Assembly: GCA_903831745.1 (NCBI GenBank)
Contig: CAIKYX010000223.1
Coordinates: forward strand, 1 to 36,726
Direction: 5' to 3'
DNA from: Oligoflexia bacterium
GTDB lineage: Bacteria; Bdellovibrionota; UBA1018; CAIMNF01
DNA length: 36,726 nucleotides
Part shown: positions 9,026 to 18,571 of the stretch, one piece after another
Layout: every line of letters begins with the position of its first letter
Position numbering within the stretch: the first letter of the stretch is position 1
Notes under the pieces: model-generated
Database searches by the model: none
The model's input: only the letters and a program-made list of their open reading frames with translations
Told to the model about the DNA's origin: nothing
Program-made: the position numbers and the translations under genes

Positions 9026-9493
9026 CTACGTATTATTTTCTAGAGCAATTTCTTTGCTTCGGTCCGGCATGACGCCGCCTTGATGAACAATGGCTACACC
9101 CGCAAGCTCAAGAACCTTTCTCTGTGCCCAAACTTCAGAATCATTAAAATCAGCAGGCCGTGCAGGGTCGCTTGATTCATCAAACACCCGATCATAGTGC
9201 TTTCGACGATAGAACCAACCTGCATTGCGGCCGACGGTTTGAGCGCCGCGATTACGCATGCCTCGAGCAAAAAACATCGATTGCCGGGCACCCGGCTTGG
9301 TAAAATCGATGACGAGATCGACGCGATTAGGTCCGGCCACGCCCATCGCTCCACCACTGGTGGTTACAAAAAACACTGCGGCGCCTGGATAAGTCAGTGT
9401 GATTAATTTTCTAAGAGCGGGTTGATCGAATGCCTGAGCACCCGAAGATAAAACCACGAGAACCGATTTGACGTCCTTGAATGAATTATGCAT
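9026..9493 (-). CDS. Conserved-type hypothetical protein, possible half of a GT9-like Rossmann domain
   Basis: 155 residues, no signal peptide or membrane helix, so probably cytoplasmic. I do not recognise the family firmly. The pattern KSVLVVLSSGAQAFDQPALRKLITLTYPGAAVFFVTTSGG, followed by VDLVIDFTKPG and ARGMRNRGAQTVGRNAG, resembles the N-terminal Rossmann half of glycosyltransferase family 9 (heptosyltransferases): strand, helix over PALR, YPxA, then VD.VIDF. The C-terminal sugar-nucleotide-binding half is absent. It overlaps the 3' end of bcp by 8 bases, with GGAGG only three bases before its ATG, and is followed by resB after 6 bases, so it is transcribed within the block. Function unknown. 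Confidence 0.6.
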   Translation of the reverse strand: MHNSFKDVKSVLVVLSSGAQAFDQPALRKLITLTYPGAAVFFVTTSGGAMGVAGPNRVDLVIDFTKPGARQSMFFARGMRNRGAQTVGRNAGWFYRRKHYDRVFDESSDPARPADFNDSEVWAQRKVLELAGVAIVHQGGVMPDRSKEIALENNT

Positions 9494-10067
9494 GGGCCTC
9501 CAGAATATTCAGGACTTCATCGGCATGTCCCTTGATTGAGACCTTCGGGAACACCTGAATGATTTTTCCGTTTTCATCGACAATCACAGTAGTCCTGACG
9601 ATACCCATGTATTTTCTACCATACATGCTTTTCTCTTTCCAAACATCATAAGCTTCACACATTTTACCCTCTTCATCCGATAGGAGCGAAAAAGGCAGTT
9701 CGAGTTTGGCTTTGAACTTCTCATGCGATGTTACTGAATCACGGCTGACACCGAACACCAATGCTCCCGCTCTTTTGATTCGAGCAAAAGAATCCCTAAA
9801 ATCGCAACTTTCTTGAGTACAGCCCGGAGTATGATCTTTCGGATAAAAATAAAGCACCAACTTCTTGCCTTTTAAGGACGAAAGCGAAACTTTTTTACCC
9901 GATTCATCAGACAGTGAAAAAGCCGGAGCCTTCTGCCCCGGCTTTAACAATGAAATACTAACGTCAGCTTTTGCTACGGCTTTTTTGCCGATCTTTTTGA
10001 CCGCTTTTGGGGCTGTTGATTTGCCGGAGACTTTCTTTTTGCTACTGACTTTTTTGGCTGTGGCCAT
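9486..10067 (-). CDS. bcp: Thioredoxin-dependent peroxiredoxin (Bcp/PrxQ type) with Lys-rich N-terminal tail
   Basis: 193 residues; reduces hydroperoxides with electrons from thioredoxin. The PrxQ core runs from about residue 40: LKPGQKAPAF, LYFYPKDHTPGCTQESCDFRD with peroxidatic C83 and resolving C88, and TVIVDENGKI. The usual family length is about 150-160; here residues 1-36 form an added Lys/Ala/Val tail (KKVSSKKKVSGKSTAP, then KAVKKIGKKAVAK) resembling histone H1-like tails. The start is supported by GGAG ten bases upstream, which overlaps the stop codon of the preceding Lys-rich protein, so the tail is real and translation probably coupled. A role in DNA association or self-targeting is an inference only. 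Confidence 0.9.
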   Translation of the reverse strand: MATAKKVSSKKKVSGKSTAPKAVKKIGKKAVAKADVSISLLKPGQKAPAFSLSDESGKKVSLSSLKGKKLVLYFYPKDHTPGCTQESCDFRDSFARIKRAGALVFGVSRDSVTSHEKFKAKLELPFSLLSDEEGKMCEAYDVWKEKSMYGRKYMGIVRTTVIVDENGKIIQVFPKVSIKGHADEVLNILEAHA

Positions 10068-10074
10068 TCAGATT

Positions 10075-10521
10075 TTACTCCGTTTGCGAGCCCGGTGTTG
10101 GCCCGGTCACTCCTTCGCTTGGAGTTTCCGGACGAACGGTCGCTGCCGGTTTTGAAGACTTTTTTGCCCCAACCGGCGAGGCTTTGGACTTTTTTTTCAG
10201 GTTGACCTTTTCAGAGACCACAGACTTGAGGATTTTTTCAAATTCCTTTTTCTGCGCGTCGACAAACTTACTGAACTTGGCAATTTCTTGGGGAATTTGC
10301 TTCTGGAGCTTATGAATCTCCTTGGCTTCCTTCTCGATAAAAGCTTTTACTTTTTTCGCGTCAGTCGTCTTGACCAGCTTTTTCAACTCTTTTCCTGAAG
10401 CCTCCGCATACTTCTTCGCTTCATTCAACGTTTCCTTGCTGACGAGGTGCTGAAGTTGCTTCTGTTTGGTTTTGAGTTGGCCGACGACATCCTTGAACTT
10501 GTTTAAATCAATTTTCGACAT
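10075..10521 (-). CDS. Lys-rich coiled-coil hypothetical protein
   Basis: 148 residues, no signal or membrane segment. Residues 1-110 are a near-continuous amphipathic helix rich in K, E and Q with spaced hydrophobics (VVGQLKTKQKQLQHLV, AFIEKEAKEIHKLQKQI), so a coiled coil is likely. Residues 111-148 are low complexity, first KKKSKASPVGAKKSSKP and then Pro/Thr/Gly rich. A strong AAGGAG lies five bases before the ATG. It sits 23 bases after ndk and 7 before bcp, and the bcp tail shares its Lys/Ala/Ser bias. It could be a nucleoid- or polymer-associated scaffold; I do not recognise a named family. Confidence 0.72.
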   Translation of the reverse strand: MSKIDLNKFKDVVGQLKTKQKQLQHLVSKETLNEAKKYAEASGKELKKLVKTTDAKKVKAFIEKEAKEIHKLQKQIPQEIAKFSKFVDAQKKEFEKILKSVVSEKVNLKKKSKASPVGAKKSSKPAATVRPETPSEGVTGPTPGSQTE

Positions 10522-10544
10522 GGGTATCTCCTTGCAGTTTCTAA

Positions 10545-10973
10545 TTAGAAACGGCTGTTTACTTCGTTTTTATCAAAAAAGTAGGCAATTTCGCGTTCAG
10601 CTGAAGTCGGGCTGTCAGATCCGTGTACCGCGTTTGCATCGATGCTGTCCGCGAAGTCACGACGAATCGTTCCTGGAGCCGCTTTCTTAGGATCGGTAGC
10701 GCCCATAAGTTCGCGGTTCATCGCTACTGCATTTTCGCCTTCGAGAACCATCAGCATCACTGGGCCGCTGATCATGAAATTAACGAGTGCTCCGAAAAAC
10801 GGGCGTTCTTTGTGCTCGATATAAAAACCTTCCGCTCTTTCTTTCGAAAGCTTGGTGAATTTTGCAGCTGCAATTCGCAATTCTTTTGATTCGAATCGGG
10901 TCATGATTTCGCCGATTTTGTTTTTTGCTACTGCATCTGGTTTGATAATACTTAGTGTTCTTTCACGTGCCAT
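10545..10973 (-). CDS. ndk: Nucleoside diphosphate kinase
   Basis: 142 residues, the normal bacterial length. Transfers the gamma phosphate between nucleoside triphosphates and diphosphates through a phosphohistidine. Seen: the N-terminal [12 protein letters not shown] signature, the [18 protein letters not shown] segment, the [17 protein letters not shown] nucleotide-binding stretch and active-site H117 in NAVHGSDS. It lies 41 bases after sucD in the same direction. This pairing fits metabolically, because succinyl-CoA synthetase can yield GTP or ATP that Ndk equilibrates (known of the families; nucleotide specificity here not determined). Confidence 0.97.
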   Translation of the reverse strand: MARERTLSIIKPDAVAKNKIGEIMTRFESKELRIAAAKFTKLSKERAEGFYIEHKERPFFGALVNFMISGPVMLMVLEGENAVAMNRELMGATDPKKAAPGTIRRDFADSIDANAVHGSDSPTSAEREIAYFFDKNEVNSRF

Positions 10974-11014
10974 TTTTTACTCCTAAATTTGGCCAGCATG
11001 GAGCTGACCGATTG

Positions 11015-11902
11015 TTAACGTTTCAACGCTTCTTTCATTGTAGATCCGAGGGTTGCCGGAGATCGGGAAATCCTGACCCCTGCAGCCTCGAGTGCCTTGA
11101 ATTTTTCTTCTGCGGTACCTTTACCGCCAGAAATGATTGCGCCTGCATGGCCCATTCGTTTTCCCGGAGGTGCAGATGCGCCTCCGATGAAACCGACCAC
11201 CGGCTTCTTAAAGTGTTTCTTGATGTAATCCGCCGCTTCTTCTTCTGCAGTTCCACCGATTTCACCAATCATGATGACACCTTCGGTCAATGGATCGGCA
11301 TTGAATGCTTCGAGCACATCAATGAAGTTGGTTCCGTTTACCGGGTCGCCGCCGATTCCCACGCAGGTACTTTGTCCAATACCGAGCTTGGTGAGCTGAT
11401 GAACTGCTTCGTAAGTCAGGGTTCCAGAGCGAGACACCACACCGATTTTTCCGGCGAGGTGAATGTGGCCAGGCATGATTCCGATCTTGCATTGGCCCGG
11501 GGTAATGATTCCGGGACAATTAGGCCCGATCAATCGTGATCCGCGAGAAGCGACATAGCGCTTAGTATTAATCATGTCTGCAATCGGAATGCCTTCGGTA
11601 ATACAGATGATCAGTGGAATGCCCGCATCGGCAGCTTCACAGATTGAATCTGCTGCGAACGGAGGCGGCACAAAAATCATCGATGCATTTGCCTGCGTCT
11701 TCTTTACCGCTTCTTCGACCGAATTGAACACCGGAAAACCTTCGACCGTCTGGCCGCCTTTTCCTGGGGTAACACCGCCGACTACTTTTGCGCCAGAGTT
11801 CTGGACGCCATAATCGTTACAGCCTTTCGCATGAAATAATCCCTGCGATCCGGTGATTCCTTGAACAATCAGTTTTGTATTCTTATCTACCCAAATTGCC
11901 AT
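11015..11902 (-). CDS. sucD: Succinyl-CoA synthetase, alpha subunit (ADP/GDP-forming)
   Basis: 295 residues. With SucC it converts succinyl-CoA plus phosphate and NDP into succinate, CoA and NTP in the TCA cycle. Seen: CoA-binding Rossmann start [36 protein letters not shown], the [14 protein letters not shown] stretch, [11 protein letters not shown], and the phosphohistidine H252 in [10 protein letters not shown]. It begins 3 bases after the sucC stop codon, so the two subunits are made from one transcript. Nothing is missing compared with the family. Confidence 0.97.
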   Translation of the reverse strand: MAIWVDKNTKLIVQGITGSQGLFHAKGCNDYGVQNSGAKVVGGVTPGKGGQTVEGFPVFNSVEEAVKKTQANASMIFVPPPFAADSICEAADAGIPLIICITEGIPIADMINTKRYVASRGSRLIGPNCPGIITPGQCKIGIMPGHIHLAGKIGVVSRSGTLTYEAVHQLTKLGIGQSTCVGIGGDPVNGTNFIDVLEAFNADPLTEGVIMIGEIGGTAEEEAADYIKKHFKKPVVGFIGGASAPPGKRMGHAGAIISGGKGTAEEKFKALEAAGVRISRSPATLGSTMKEALKR

Positions 11903-11905
11903 GAT

Positions 11906-13090
<1,185 letters not shown>

Positions 13091-13092
13091 TC

Positions 13093-14043
13093 TTAAAGTC
13101 CCAACCGTTTCATGTCATCCACGAGCCCTTTGACTGCGGCAGCGGATTTACCGAACATATCTTTTTCTTCGGCATTCATTTCGAGAATAGGAATGCCTTC
13201 GAGCCCTTTAGCACCGAGCTTAACGAGAACACCGCAAAACAAATCCTGAACGCCGTATTCGCCTTTGAGCAGAACTGCGCAAGGAAGAATTCGTTTCTTA
13301 TCGCGAACAATCGCTTCGACCATCTGAATGGCCGAAGAAGCTGGAGCGTAATACGCTGAACCGGTTTTCAGAAGCTCGACGATTTCGGCTCCGCCTTTAC
13401 GAGCGCGATCGACAAGCGAATCGATGCGATCTTTTGCAACCAACTGGGTGAGAGGAATTCCGCCCACAGTGGTATAACGAGGCATTGGCACCATGGTATC
13501 GCCGTGTCCGCCGAGTGTGAATCCTTGAACATCTTCGACGCTGACATTGCATTCCATGGCAACGAAGGAACGAAAGCGCGCGCTATCCAGTACGCCGGCC
13601 ATTCCGATCACCCGTTCGCGAGGAAAACCCGTTGCATTCAAGGCAACGTGGCACATGGCATCGAGTGGATTTGAAACGATGATGAGTACGCAGTTTGGTG
13701 AATATTTCGCTACGTTTTGCGCACATTCTTTTACAATTTTAGAATTGGTCGCCAGCAAATCATCGCGACTCATGCCTGGCTTACGAGGAAGGCCTGCAGT
13801 GATGACCACTACGTCTGAATCTTTCGTCAGAGCATAGTCGCTTCCGCCTTGAACGTTCGAATCGAACCCTTCAACCGGTGAAGCTTCGAAAAGATCGAGT
13901 GCTTTTCCTTTGGCTGCATCGCCATTGATATCGATGAGAACGATATCTCCGAGTTCTTTGCTTGCTGCCCAATGAGCACAAGTAGAGCCGACAAAACCTG
14001 CTCCGATAATAGAAATTTTTGGTCTTCGAGTAATGTTAGACAT
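13093..14043 (-). CDS. mdh: Malate dehydrogenase, LDH-like type
   Basis: 316 residues; NAD-dependent interconversion of malate and oxaloacetate. The nucleotide site is IIGAGFVGS (13-20) and the acidic D38 after VLI favours NAD. Substrate specificity for malate is indicated by R87 in [14 protein letters not shown]; lactate enzymes have Gln there. Catalytic residues are H180 in [11 protein letters not shown] and D154 with R157 in [10 protein letters not shown]. It is the first gene of the minus-strand block, with AAGGGAA seven bases before its ATG. The promoter must lie in 14044-14180; a TATAAG is present there but no convincing -35, so I do not call it. Confidence 0.96.
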   Translation of the reverse strand: MSNITRRPKISIIGAGFVGSTCAHWAASKELGDIVLIDINGDAAKGKALDLFEASPVEGFDSNVQGGSDYALTKDSDVVVITAGLPRKPGMSRDDLLATNSKIVKECAQNVAKYSPNCVLIIVSNPLDAMCHVALNATGFPRERVIGMAGVLDSARFRSFVAMECNVSVEDVQGFTLGGHGDTMVPMPRYTTVGGIPLTQLVAKDRIDSLVDRARKGGAEIVELLKTGSAYYAPASSAIQMVEAIVRDKKRILPCAVLLKGEYGVQDLFCGVLVKLGAKGLEGIPILEMNAEEKDMFGKSAAAVKGLVDDMKRLGL

Positions 14044-14180
14044 TGGTGATTCCCTTTTCTGTAATTTACTGGATGCTATGAACCTATCGAGAAAAGGCCC
14101 GCTTATAAAGAATAAAAATCAAATACGGGAATATCTGAAAAACGACGTGCTGCGGTGCAATTAGAACCAAAAACTGACGA

Positions 14181-14591
14181 TCAACGTTTATGGTGGATAC
14201 GAGTAGCGCTCGCCAGACATTGATACTGAAGAATTGGACGGTGTAAGCCCTGCTTTCGAGCCTCAGGAGTCGAACCTTCGTACCAAAAAAGGTTTTCTTC
14301 AGTGCCATTTACCTTCTGATCTTCTTCGCCGAACACTAAAAATGCCTTGCCAAGACCGAGGCCTTTGCAAATCTCGTTTGGGATATTTTTTTGAAAAATC
14401 CAGGCAGTCTCTTCGCCGTCGTGAGTCAGGGTTTTTATCGTATAACGGCCTGTTTTATCCTGCTCGTAGGTAGCGCAAGTGTTGCCAAAATTTTCTTGCT
14501 TGATGCACTTACTGATCATGGCCATGGCACCAGATGATGCTGCAATTTGGGTCACCAGAGCGAGAGTGAGAGCTGCGATAAACGTCTTCAT
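14181..14591 (-). CDS. Small exported protein of unknown function
   Basis: 136 residues from the chosen start. MKTFIAALTLALVTQIAASSGAMA is a Sec signal peptide with an A-x-A type cleavage site. The mature part is about 112 residues, with four cysteines (SKCIKQENFGNTC, NEICKG, QYQCLA) able to form two disulfides in the periplasm. No known family recognised. A second in-frame ATG lies four codons upstream (14603), so either start is possible; the later one gives a more ordinary signal peptide. It is the leftmost of five small exported proteins clustered between 14181 and 17143 and points towards mdh, 137 bases away. Confidence 0.62.
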   Translation of the reverse strand: MKTFIAALTLALVTQIAASSGAMAMISKCIKQENFGNTCATYEQDKTGRYTIKTLTHDGEETAWIFQKNIPNEICKGLGLGKAFLVFGEEDQKVNGTEENLFWYEGSTPEARKQGLHRPILQYQCLASATRIHHKR

Positions 14592-14697
14592 GTCAGAAAC
14601 CATACCAGAATGGTCTTCTTTTGTAAATATAATTTATGTAATAATTACAGCCGCCCACTCATTGAAGGAGATTCGTTGAGTCACTCCATTACTTGAC

Positions 14698-14715
14698 TCT
14701 TTTAATCTTAAAAGA
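14698..14715. repeat. Perfect 8-bp inverted repeat
   Basis: TCTTTTAA and TTAAAAGA flank a TC centre in the 196-base divergent gap between two exported-protein genes. Just left of it, GAGTCA (14678-14683) and TGACTC (14694-14699) form a second inverted repeat. Such symmetry can mark an operator, but the AT-rich content makes chance likely. Confidence 0.3.
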
Positions 14716-14787
14716 TACTCTCCCGCACATGTGTTCGCATTTCCGTAAAAAAAATAAACCCATCAAACCAGGCATCGTACCACTTTT

Positions 14788-15354
14788 TTGAAAACCGCAC
14801 TTCTTCTCCTCCTCATCCTTCAGGCGCCCTTCTTCCTGCCTTCTCCAGGCATGGCAGGAATCTTTGGATGCAAAGACTATACAACGCTGCCGAACGTCTC
14901 GGCACAAGAGATACAGAATTTTTCAGAAGCCGTGGGCTTAACTCGCCTCGAAGAACTAAGTAGAAAATCAGTTTGGAACAGCAATTACTGGGAAATTCGA
15001 GCCGGCCTCGTCGACAGAGGCATGATTGGCAAAGTTGCCAGTTACATTCAAAGTCATGCGGATTGGTCGGCAGAAGCTAAAATTGCAGTATGGCGGCATT
15101 TTTCCGGGCGGTTTATGAAATTGAATGTGTCATGGGAAATGTCAGAAACCAAGGGCGCGAATCAAAGCACTATTTTTTATGGAGCAAGCCTCTATTGCCT
15201 GCTCATTACAAAAGAAGGAAAGCTCTATTACGGCAAAATTTCGCCTGACGCTTTCAATGATCTCGAACAGTCTCGTCGAGGCACAGTCGACTTACTTGGG
15301 CGAGTCTTCAGCGGATTGGGCGGATTCAGCGAAGTTCAATCATCCACCAATTAA
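14788..15354 (+). CDS. Exported protein, tandem paralogue A
   Basis: 188 residues beginning at a TTG. A stop codon at 14755 and the absence of ATG or GTG between leave this as the only start giving a signal peptide (KTALLLLLILQAPFFLPSPGMA). No clear ribosome binding site is visible. The mature protein matches the next gene over about 140 residues. Shared positions include LEE..R.S, GL...GMI.KVA, H..W..E.K.A.WRHF..RF, VSW.MSE..G.N, TIF.G.SLY.LL and G.LYYGKI. The pair therefore arose by tandem duplication and divergence. The family is unknown to me; conserved aromatic, His and Arg residues (WRHF) could form a binding surface. Predicted periplasmic. Confidence 0.68.
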   Translation: MKTALLLLLILQAPFFLPSPGMAGIFGCKDYTTLPNVSAQEIQNFSEAVGLTRLEELSRKSVWNSNYWEIRAGLVDRGMIGKVASYIQSHADWSAEAKIAVWRHFSGRFMKLNVSWEMSETKGANQSTIFYGASLYCLLITKEGKLYYGKISPDAFNDLEQSRRGTVDLLGRVFSGLGGFSEVQSSTN

Positions 15355-15442
15355 TCGATTTTGTTTAATTAATGACAGATGATCATTTTCACTCATCCAG
15401 TGATTGTCACCCGCAAATAAAAGTGCTAGCCTCTGCGCACTC

Positions 15443-16009
15443 ATGCGCGGATTTACACCTTCTCGATTTACAACACTGCTTTCGATCTTCGTCCTTTTGA
15501 GCACTCAGTTTACGGCATTGCCGGCGAGCGCAGGCACGCCATTTTCGTGTTCTGATGACGCAGTCTTATCTCCTACAGATAAAACCGAGATCACTGCGTT
15601 TTCAAAAAAATGCGGTCTCACCCATCTCGAAGAAATGAAGCGTGATTCTTATGTTCTGAACTTTCAGCAAATCAAGAATGGGCTGACTGAAACAGGGATG
15701 ATCGTCAAAGTCGCAAAGTTCATCCTCGCGCATCGCGAATGGACGGGAGAAGTAAAAGTGGCAACGTGGCGGCATTTTGCACGTAGATTTCAGGATCTCG
15801 GCGTCAGTTGGGCCATGTCTGAACGCGCCGGTTCGAATGGTGAGACCATTTTCTTCGGCGATAGCCTCTATGCCTTGCTCTTTACGGCCGATGGAACCCT
15901 CTATTACGGAAAAATATTTCATAGCTTTTATGTAGAAATGACCGCCAATCGCCGAGGCCCGATCCAGGTGGGAAACTACGCTTCTCGGGGATTTTCACCC
16001 GTTCGATAA
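15443..16009 (+). CDS. Exported protein, tandem paralogue B
   Basis: 188 residues from the ATG at 15443, which gives a signal peptide MRGFTPSRFTTLLSIFVLL ending near ALPASA. The frame continues upstream to a TTG at 15404, but those residues do not look like signal sequence. Homologous to the gene 89 bases upstream: EVKVATWRHFARRF against EAKIAVWRHFSGRF, and LYYGKI in both. The first cysteine of the mature part aligns in both (SCSDD, GCKDY). No ribosome binding site is visible. TTGTCA at 15405-15410 with a 17-base spacer and TAGCCT at 15428-15433 may form a weak promoter giving an almost leaderless mRNA. Function unknown. Confidence 0.7.
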   Translation: MRGFTPSRFTTLLSIFVLLSTQFTALPASAGTPFSCSDDAVLSPTDKTEITAFSKKCGLTHLEEMKRDSYVLNFQQIKNGLTETGMIVKVAKFILAHREWTGEVKVATWRHFARRFQDLGVSWAMSERAGSNGETIFFGDSLYALLFTADGTLYYGKIFHSFYVEMTANRRGPIQVGNYASRGFSPVR

Positions 16010-16123
16010 TTCGATTATTGTTAAACTGAAGTCATGTATAACCACCAGTAAAAACAAAACACTCTGCTATTGCCTTGCAAAACAAACTCTTTTGGTAAAC
16101 AATTCTTCACCAAAGGACTCTCT

Positions 16124-16579
16124 ATGAAAAAAGCCTACCTTTTCTTCGTTATTCTTGGCGCCTCACTCTTGAGCCACGGTGCCCGCGCGGACGATGTGAA
16201 ATGTTTTTTAATTAAACTGCCCGTAGAAGACCAACTACTAACATTTCGACGTTGTTTTTACTTCACTGCCACGTCAGCCATTACGATTCATATTCAAAAA
16301 ATTGTCGACACCAATCTGTTAACCAACCGCGATCACGAGGGCCCGATTCTTCTCGATCAGACTGATGTCAATAACGCTTGTCGCTGGTTAAAGTTCAAAA
16401 GCGAGGGCCATCAATTAGTCAAAGGACAATCCTACGATCAGCATATGGCCTGGTTTCGGTACCTAAGCCCGAGAGAGTTAATCAGTACTTATAAAACGTC
16501 GCCCATTTGGTTTCTCGATGGCCCACGCTACGACGATTATTCAATGGTTTATCCGATTGATCTCGGCTGTTCGAACTAA
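16124..16579 (+). CDS. Small exported protein of unknown function
   Basis: 151 residues. The start is fixed by AAGGA six bases upstream and by the signal peptide MKKAYLFFVILGASLLSHGARA, although the frame is open to 16070. The mature part of about 129 residues has four cysteines (KCFLI, RRCFYF, NACRWL, LGCSN), again suggesting disulfides, and is rich in Tyr and Trp. No similarity to the two paralogues before it was seen. It ends 55 bases from the convergent exported-protein gene, with a hairpin between that serves the other strand. Confidence 0.68.
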   Translation: MKKAYLFFVILGASLLSHGARADDVKCFLIKLPVEDQLLTFRRCFYFTATSAITIHIQKIVDTNLLTNRDHEGPILLDQTDVNNACRWLKFKSEGHQLVKGQSYDQHMAWFRYLSPRELISTYKTSPIWFLDGPRYDDYSMVYPIDLGCSN

Positions 16580-16584
16580 CTATT

Positions 16585-16611
16585 AAAAAAGGGCCGGCAA
16601 ATTGCCGACCC
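16585..16611 (-). terminator. Intrinsic terminator for the gene at 16634-17143
   Basis: On the minus strand GGGTCGGCAA pairs with TTGCCGGCCC, with one U-G wobble and a very short loop, followed by six T. On the plus strand the same wobble becomes a C-A mismatch and no T run follows, so the terminator acts on the minus strand. Confidence 0.8.
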
Positions 16612-16633
16612 TCCGATCTGCAGGATCAAAACA

Positions 16634-17143
16634 TTATTGGCGAGGAGTGCATTGGTATGCTGGCGCCCAGTAATCGCGATCACTGTTAGTGACCATCAAT
16701 TCAAGCAATCCACCATTAGTCATGTCGGTCAGAAGCTGATTCGAAGCATGGGCTCCCAAAACGTCATTCATCTGGGCCGCTGCACCTTTAAAAACACTCC
16801 AAGGGTGAGAATCGATCGAATAATAGTAACCGCCATCGAAACGGCTATCATATTTTGCATAAGTCTTGGTGGTAGTCGGACGACTGAAAACAGTTGGGCC
16901 TTTAAAACCGACCGAAGCGTCCTCAACACTCGCCACCGCAGATGCCGCGGTAGATCCCACTTGAAAGCCTGGAAAATAAACGGTGATCTTGTCCCAAGTG
17001 TCATGCACCACTAAGGTCATTTTTTCGACAGTTACGGTTTTTTGGCCACCGGTTCCGAAAGAGTGGCAATCCCAAACCCAAACGGTCGCGTTGGCGAGAG
17101 AACTGCTGAGTAATAACGAGAGAGAAAGTACGAGAGTTTTCAT
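16634..17143 (-). CDS. Small exported protein of unknown function
   Basis: 169 residues from the ATG at 17143, preceded by AAAGGA about ten bases away; the upstream extension to 17161 would put residues before the signal peptide. MKTLVLSLSLLLSSSLANA is a clear Sec signal. The mature protein is Thr/Ser/Val rich and beta-like (KTVTVEKMTLVVHDTWDKITVYFPGF), with three aromatic clusters (VWVWDCHSF, GGYYYSIDSHPWSVF, DRDYWAPAYQC) and two cysteines. No family recognised. It has its own terminator and a repeat-containing upstream region, so it is probably monocistronic. Confidence 0.68.
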   Translation of the reverse strand: MKTLVLSLSLLLSSSLANATVWVWDCHSFGTGGQKTVTVEKMTLVVHDTWDKITVYFPGFQVGSTAASAVASVEDASVGFKGPTVFSRPTTTKTYAKYDSRFDGGYYYSIDSHPWSVFKGAAAQMNDVLGAHASNQLLTDMTNGGLLELMVTNSDRDYWAPAYQCTPRQ

Positions 17144-17196
17144 GAGTAGCGTTCCTTTCAAAGGAGGTTGTTAGTTTCGCCACTTAAATACATACA

Positions 17197-17280
17197 CTCA
17201 GTGTACAAAGTCAAATCAGGTAATCGTATATTTTTAGGTACTGTTCACCGTTAACCCAAAATTAACAACCTGAGTGTACA
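17197..17280. repeat. Duplicated 11-base motif and inverted repeats in a divergence-free upstream gap
   Basis: CTCAGTGTACA (17197-17207) and CTGAGTGTACA (17270-17280) differ at one base and start 73 bases apart. The first is embedded in the near-palindrome TACACTCAGTGTA. AGGTTGTTA (just 5', 17165-17173) and TAACAACCT (17263-17271) form an outer inverted repeat, and GTTAA/TTAAC an inner one at 17250-17266. These lie upstream of the exported-protein gene ending at 17143 and downstream of rocD. They could be operator sites. Confidence 0.4.
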
Positions 17281-17296
17281 CGCGCCCAGGACCCAT

Positions 17297-18535
17297 TTAT
17301 AATTGAGTTAGAACGCTCTTGATCGCCTTGAGGCCCAACTCGAGGTCTTCATCCGAGATGACGAGAGGTGGAGCAAATCGAATCGTATGCGTGTGCGTTT
17401 GTTTCGCAAGCACTCCGAGATCAAGCAATTCATGGCAAAGATCGTATGCGGTTTTGAGCTCGCCTTTTGCATTCTTGCCGTGCGGAATGATTTCGACGGC
17501 ATTTAAGAGTCCTTTTCCGCGCACCTCTTTGACAATCGGTGAGTTCAGCGACTTCAGTTCTGCTCGAAAAATTTCGCCCAATTTTGCCGCGCGCTCGATC
17601 AGGTGCTCTTCGATGATCACTTCGATCGCGGCACGCGCGACCACGCACGCCAGTGGATTTCCGCCGAAGGTCGAGCCGTGCTGCCCGGGCTTGATCGTGA
17701 GCATGATCTCGTGACTTGCAAACACTCCCGATACCGGAAGAACCCCACCCGACAAGGCTTTACCAACAATCAGAACATCGGGTTTTACACTCTCATAATC
17801 GCACGCAAACATTCGTCCGGTACGCGCAAGCCCGGTCTGCACTTCGTCTGCCACAAACAAAACATTCGAGCGTTTGCACAAGTCGTACGCCCGTCTCAGG
17901 TATCCCACATCAGGAACCTTCACCCCGGCTTCGCCCTGAATCGGCTCGACCAGAAATCCGGCCACGTGCGGATCGCGAAGCGCAATCTCGAGCATCAAAA
18001 TATCATTATAAGGAATGACCTGAAACCCCGGCATCAGCGGTCCAAAGTTGGTGCGCGAATCCGGATCGGTCGAAGCCGAGATGACCCCCAGGGTGCGACC
18101 ATGAAAATTTCCTTCGACCACGATGATCTTGGCCTGATCCTGCGGGATTTTCTTTACCTCATAACCCCATTTGCGCGTGAGCTTGATCGCAGTCTCGACC
18201 GCCTCTACTCCCGAATTTGCAGGTAACAATCGCTCGTACCCAAAGACATTACAGATCCATTTCTCGTAAGGCCCGAGCTGATCATTGTAAAACGCCCGCG
18301 AAGTCAGGGTCAGTTTTGCGGCCTGATCGGTCAGTGCCTTGATGATTTTCGGATGGCAGTGCCCCTGATTGACCGCACTGTAGGCAGATAAAAAATCGAG
18401 GTATTCCTTGCCATCGACGTCCCATACTTTTGCACCCAAACCGCGCGACAACACGACCGGAAGTGGCGCATAGTTCTGGGCACCGTATTTTTTTTCGAGT
18501 TCGACCAAGGTTTGGGCTTTAATAGAAAGGCTCAT
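17297..18535 (-). CDS. rocD: Ornithine aminotransferase
   Basis: 412 residues. A class III PLP aminotransferase moving the delta-amino group of ornithine to 2-oxoglutarate, giving glutamate semialdehyde in arginine/ornithine breakdown or proline synthesis. Seen: N-terminal [24 protein letters not shown] typical of [30 protein letters not shown], the D230-E231-V-Q233 motif in ADEVQTG, PLP lysine K259 in VGKALSGG, and [11 protein letters not shown]. The close match along its length favours OAT over acetylornithine aminotransferase. The start is 29 bases from the divergent pseudouridine synthase start. No usable ribosome binding site precedes the ATG (GAGG touches it), whereas a promoter fits a leaderless mRNA. 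Confidence 0.93.
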   Translation of the reverse strand: MSLSIKAQTLVELEKKYGAQNYAPLPVVLSRGLGAKVWDVDGKEYLDFLSAYSAVNQGHCHPKIIKALTDQAAKLTLTSRAFYNDQLGPYEKWICNVFGYERLLPANSGVEAVETAIKLTRKWGYEVKKIPQDQAKIIVVEGNFHGRTLGVISASTDPDSRTNFGPLMPGFQVIPYNDILMLEIALRDPHVAGFLVEPIQGEAGVKVPDVGYLRRAYDLCKRSNVLFVADEVQTGLARTGRMFACDYESVKPDVLIVGKALSGGVLPVSGVFASHEIMLTIKPGQHGSTFGGNPLACVVARAAIEVIIEEHLIERAAKLGEIFRAELKSLNSPIVKEVRGKGLLNAVEIIPHGKNAKGELKTAYDLCHELLDLGVLAKQTHTHTIRFAPPLVISDEDLELGLKAIKSVLTQL

Positions 18536-18541
18536 CCTCAG

Positions 18542-18571
18542 AATATATGCTAAGATACGAATTCATGTCGA
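18542..18571 (-). promoter_or_regulatory. Sigma-70-type promoter of rocD, leaderless geometry
   Basis: Minus strand: TCGACA (18566-18571), an 18-base spacer and TATATT (18542-18547). Only six bases separate the -10 from the A of the rocD ATG, so transcription should begin at or next to the start codon. The -35 lies inside the first codons of the divergent gene. Confidence 0.55.

Noticed and set aside
17603-18226. 207-residue plus-strand frame across rocD
   Set aside because: Antisense shadow of the conserved aminotransferase; no independent evidence.
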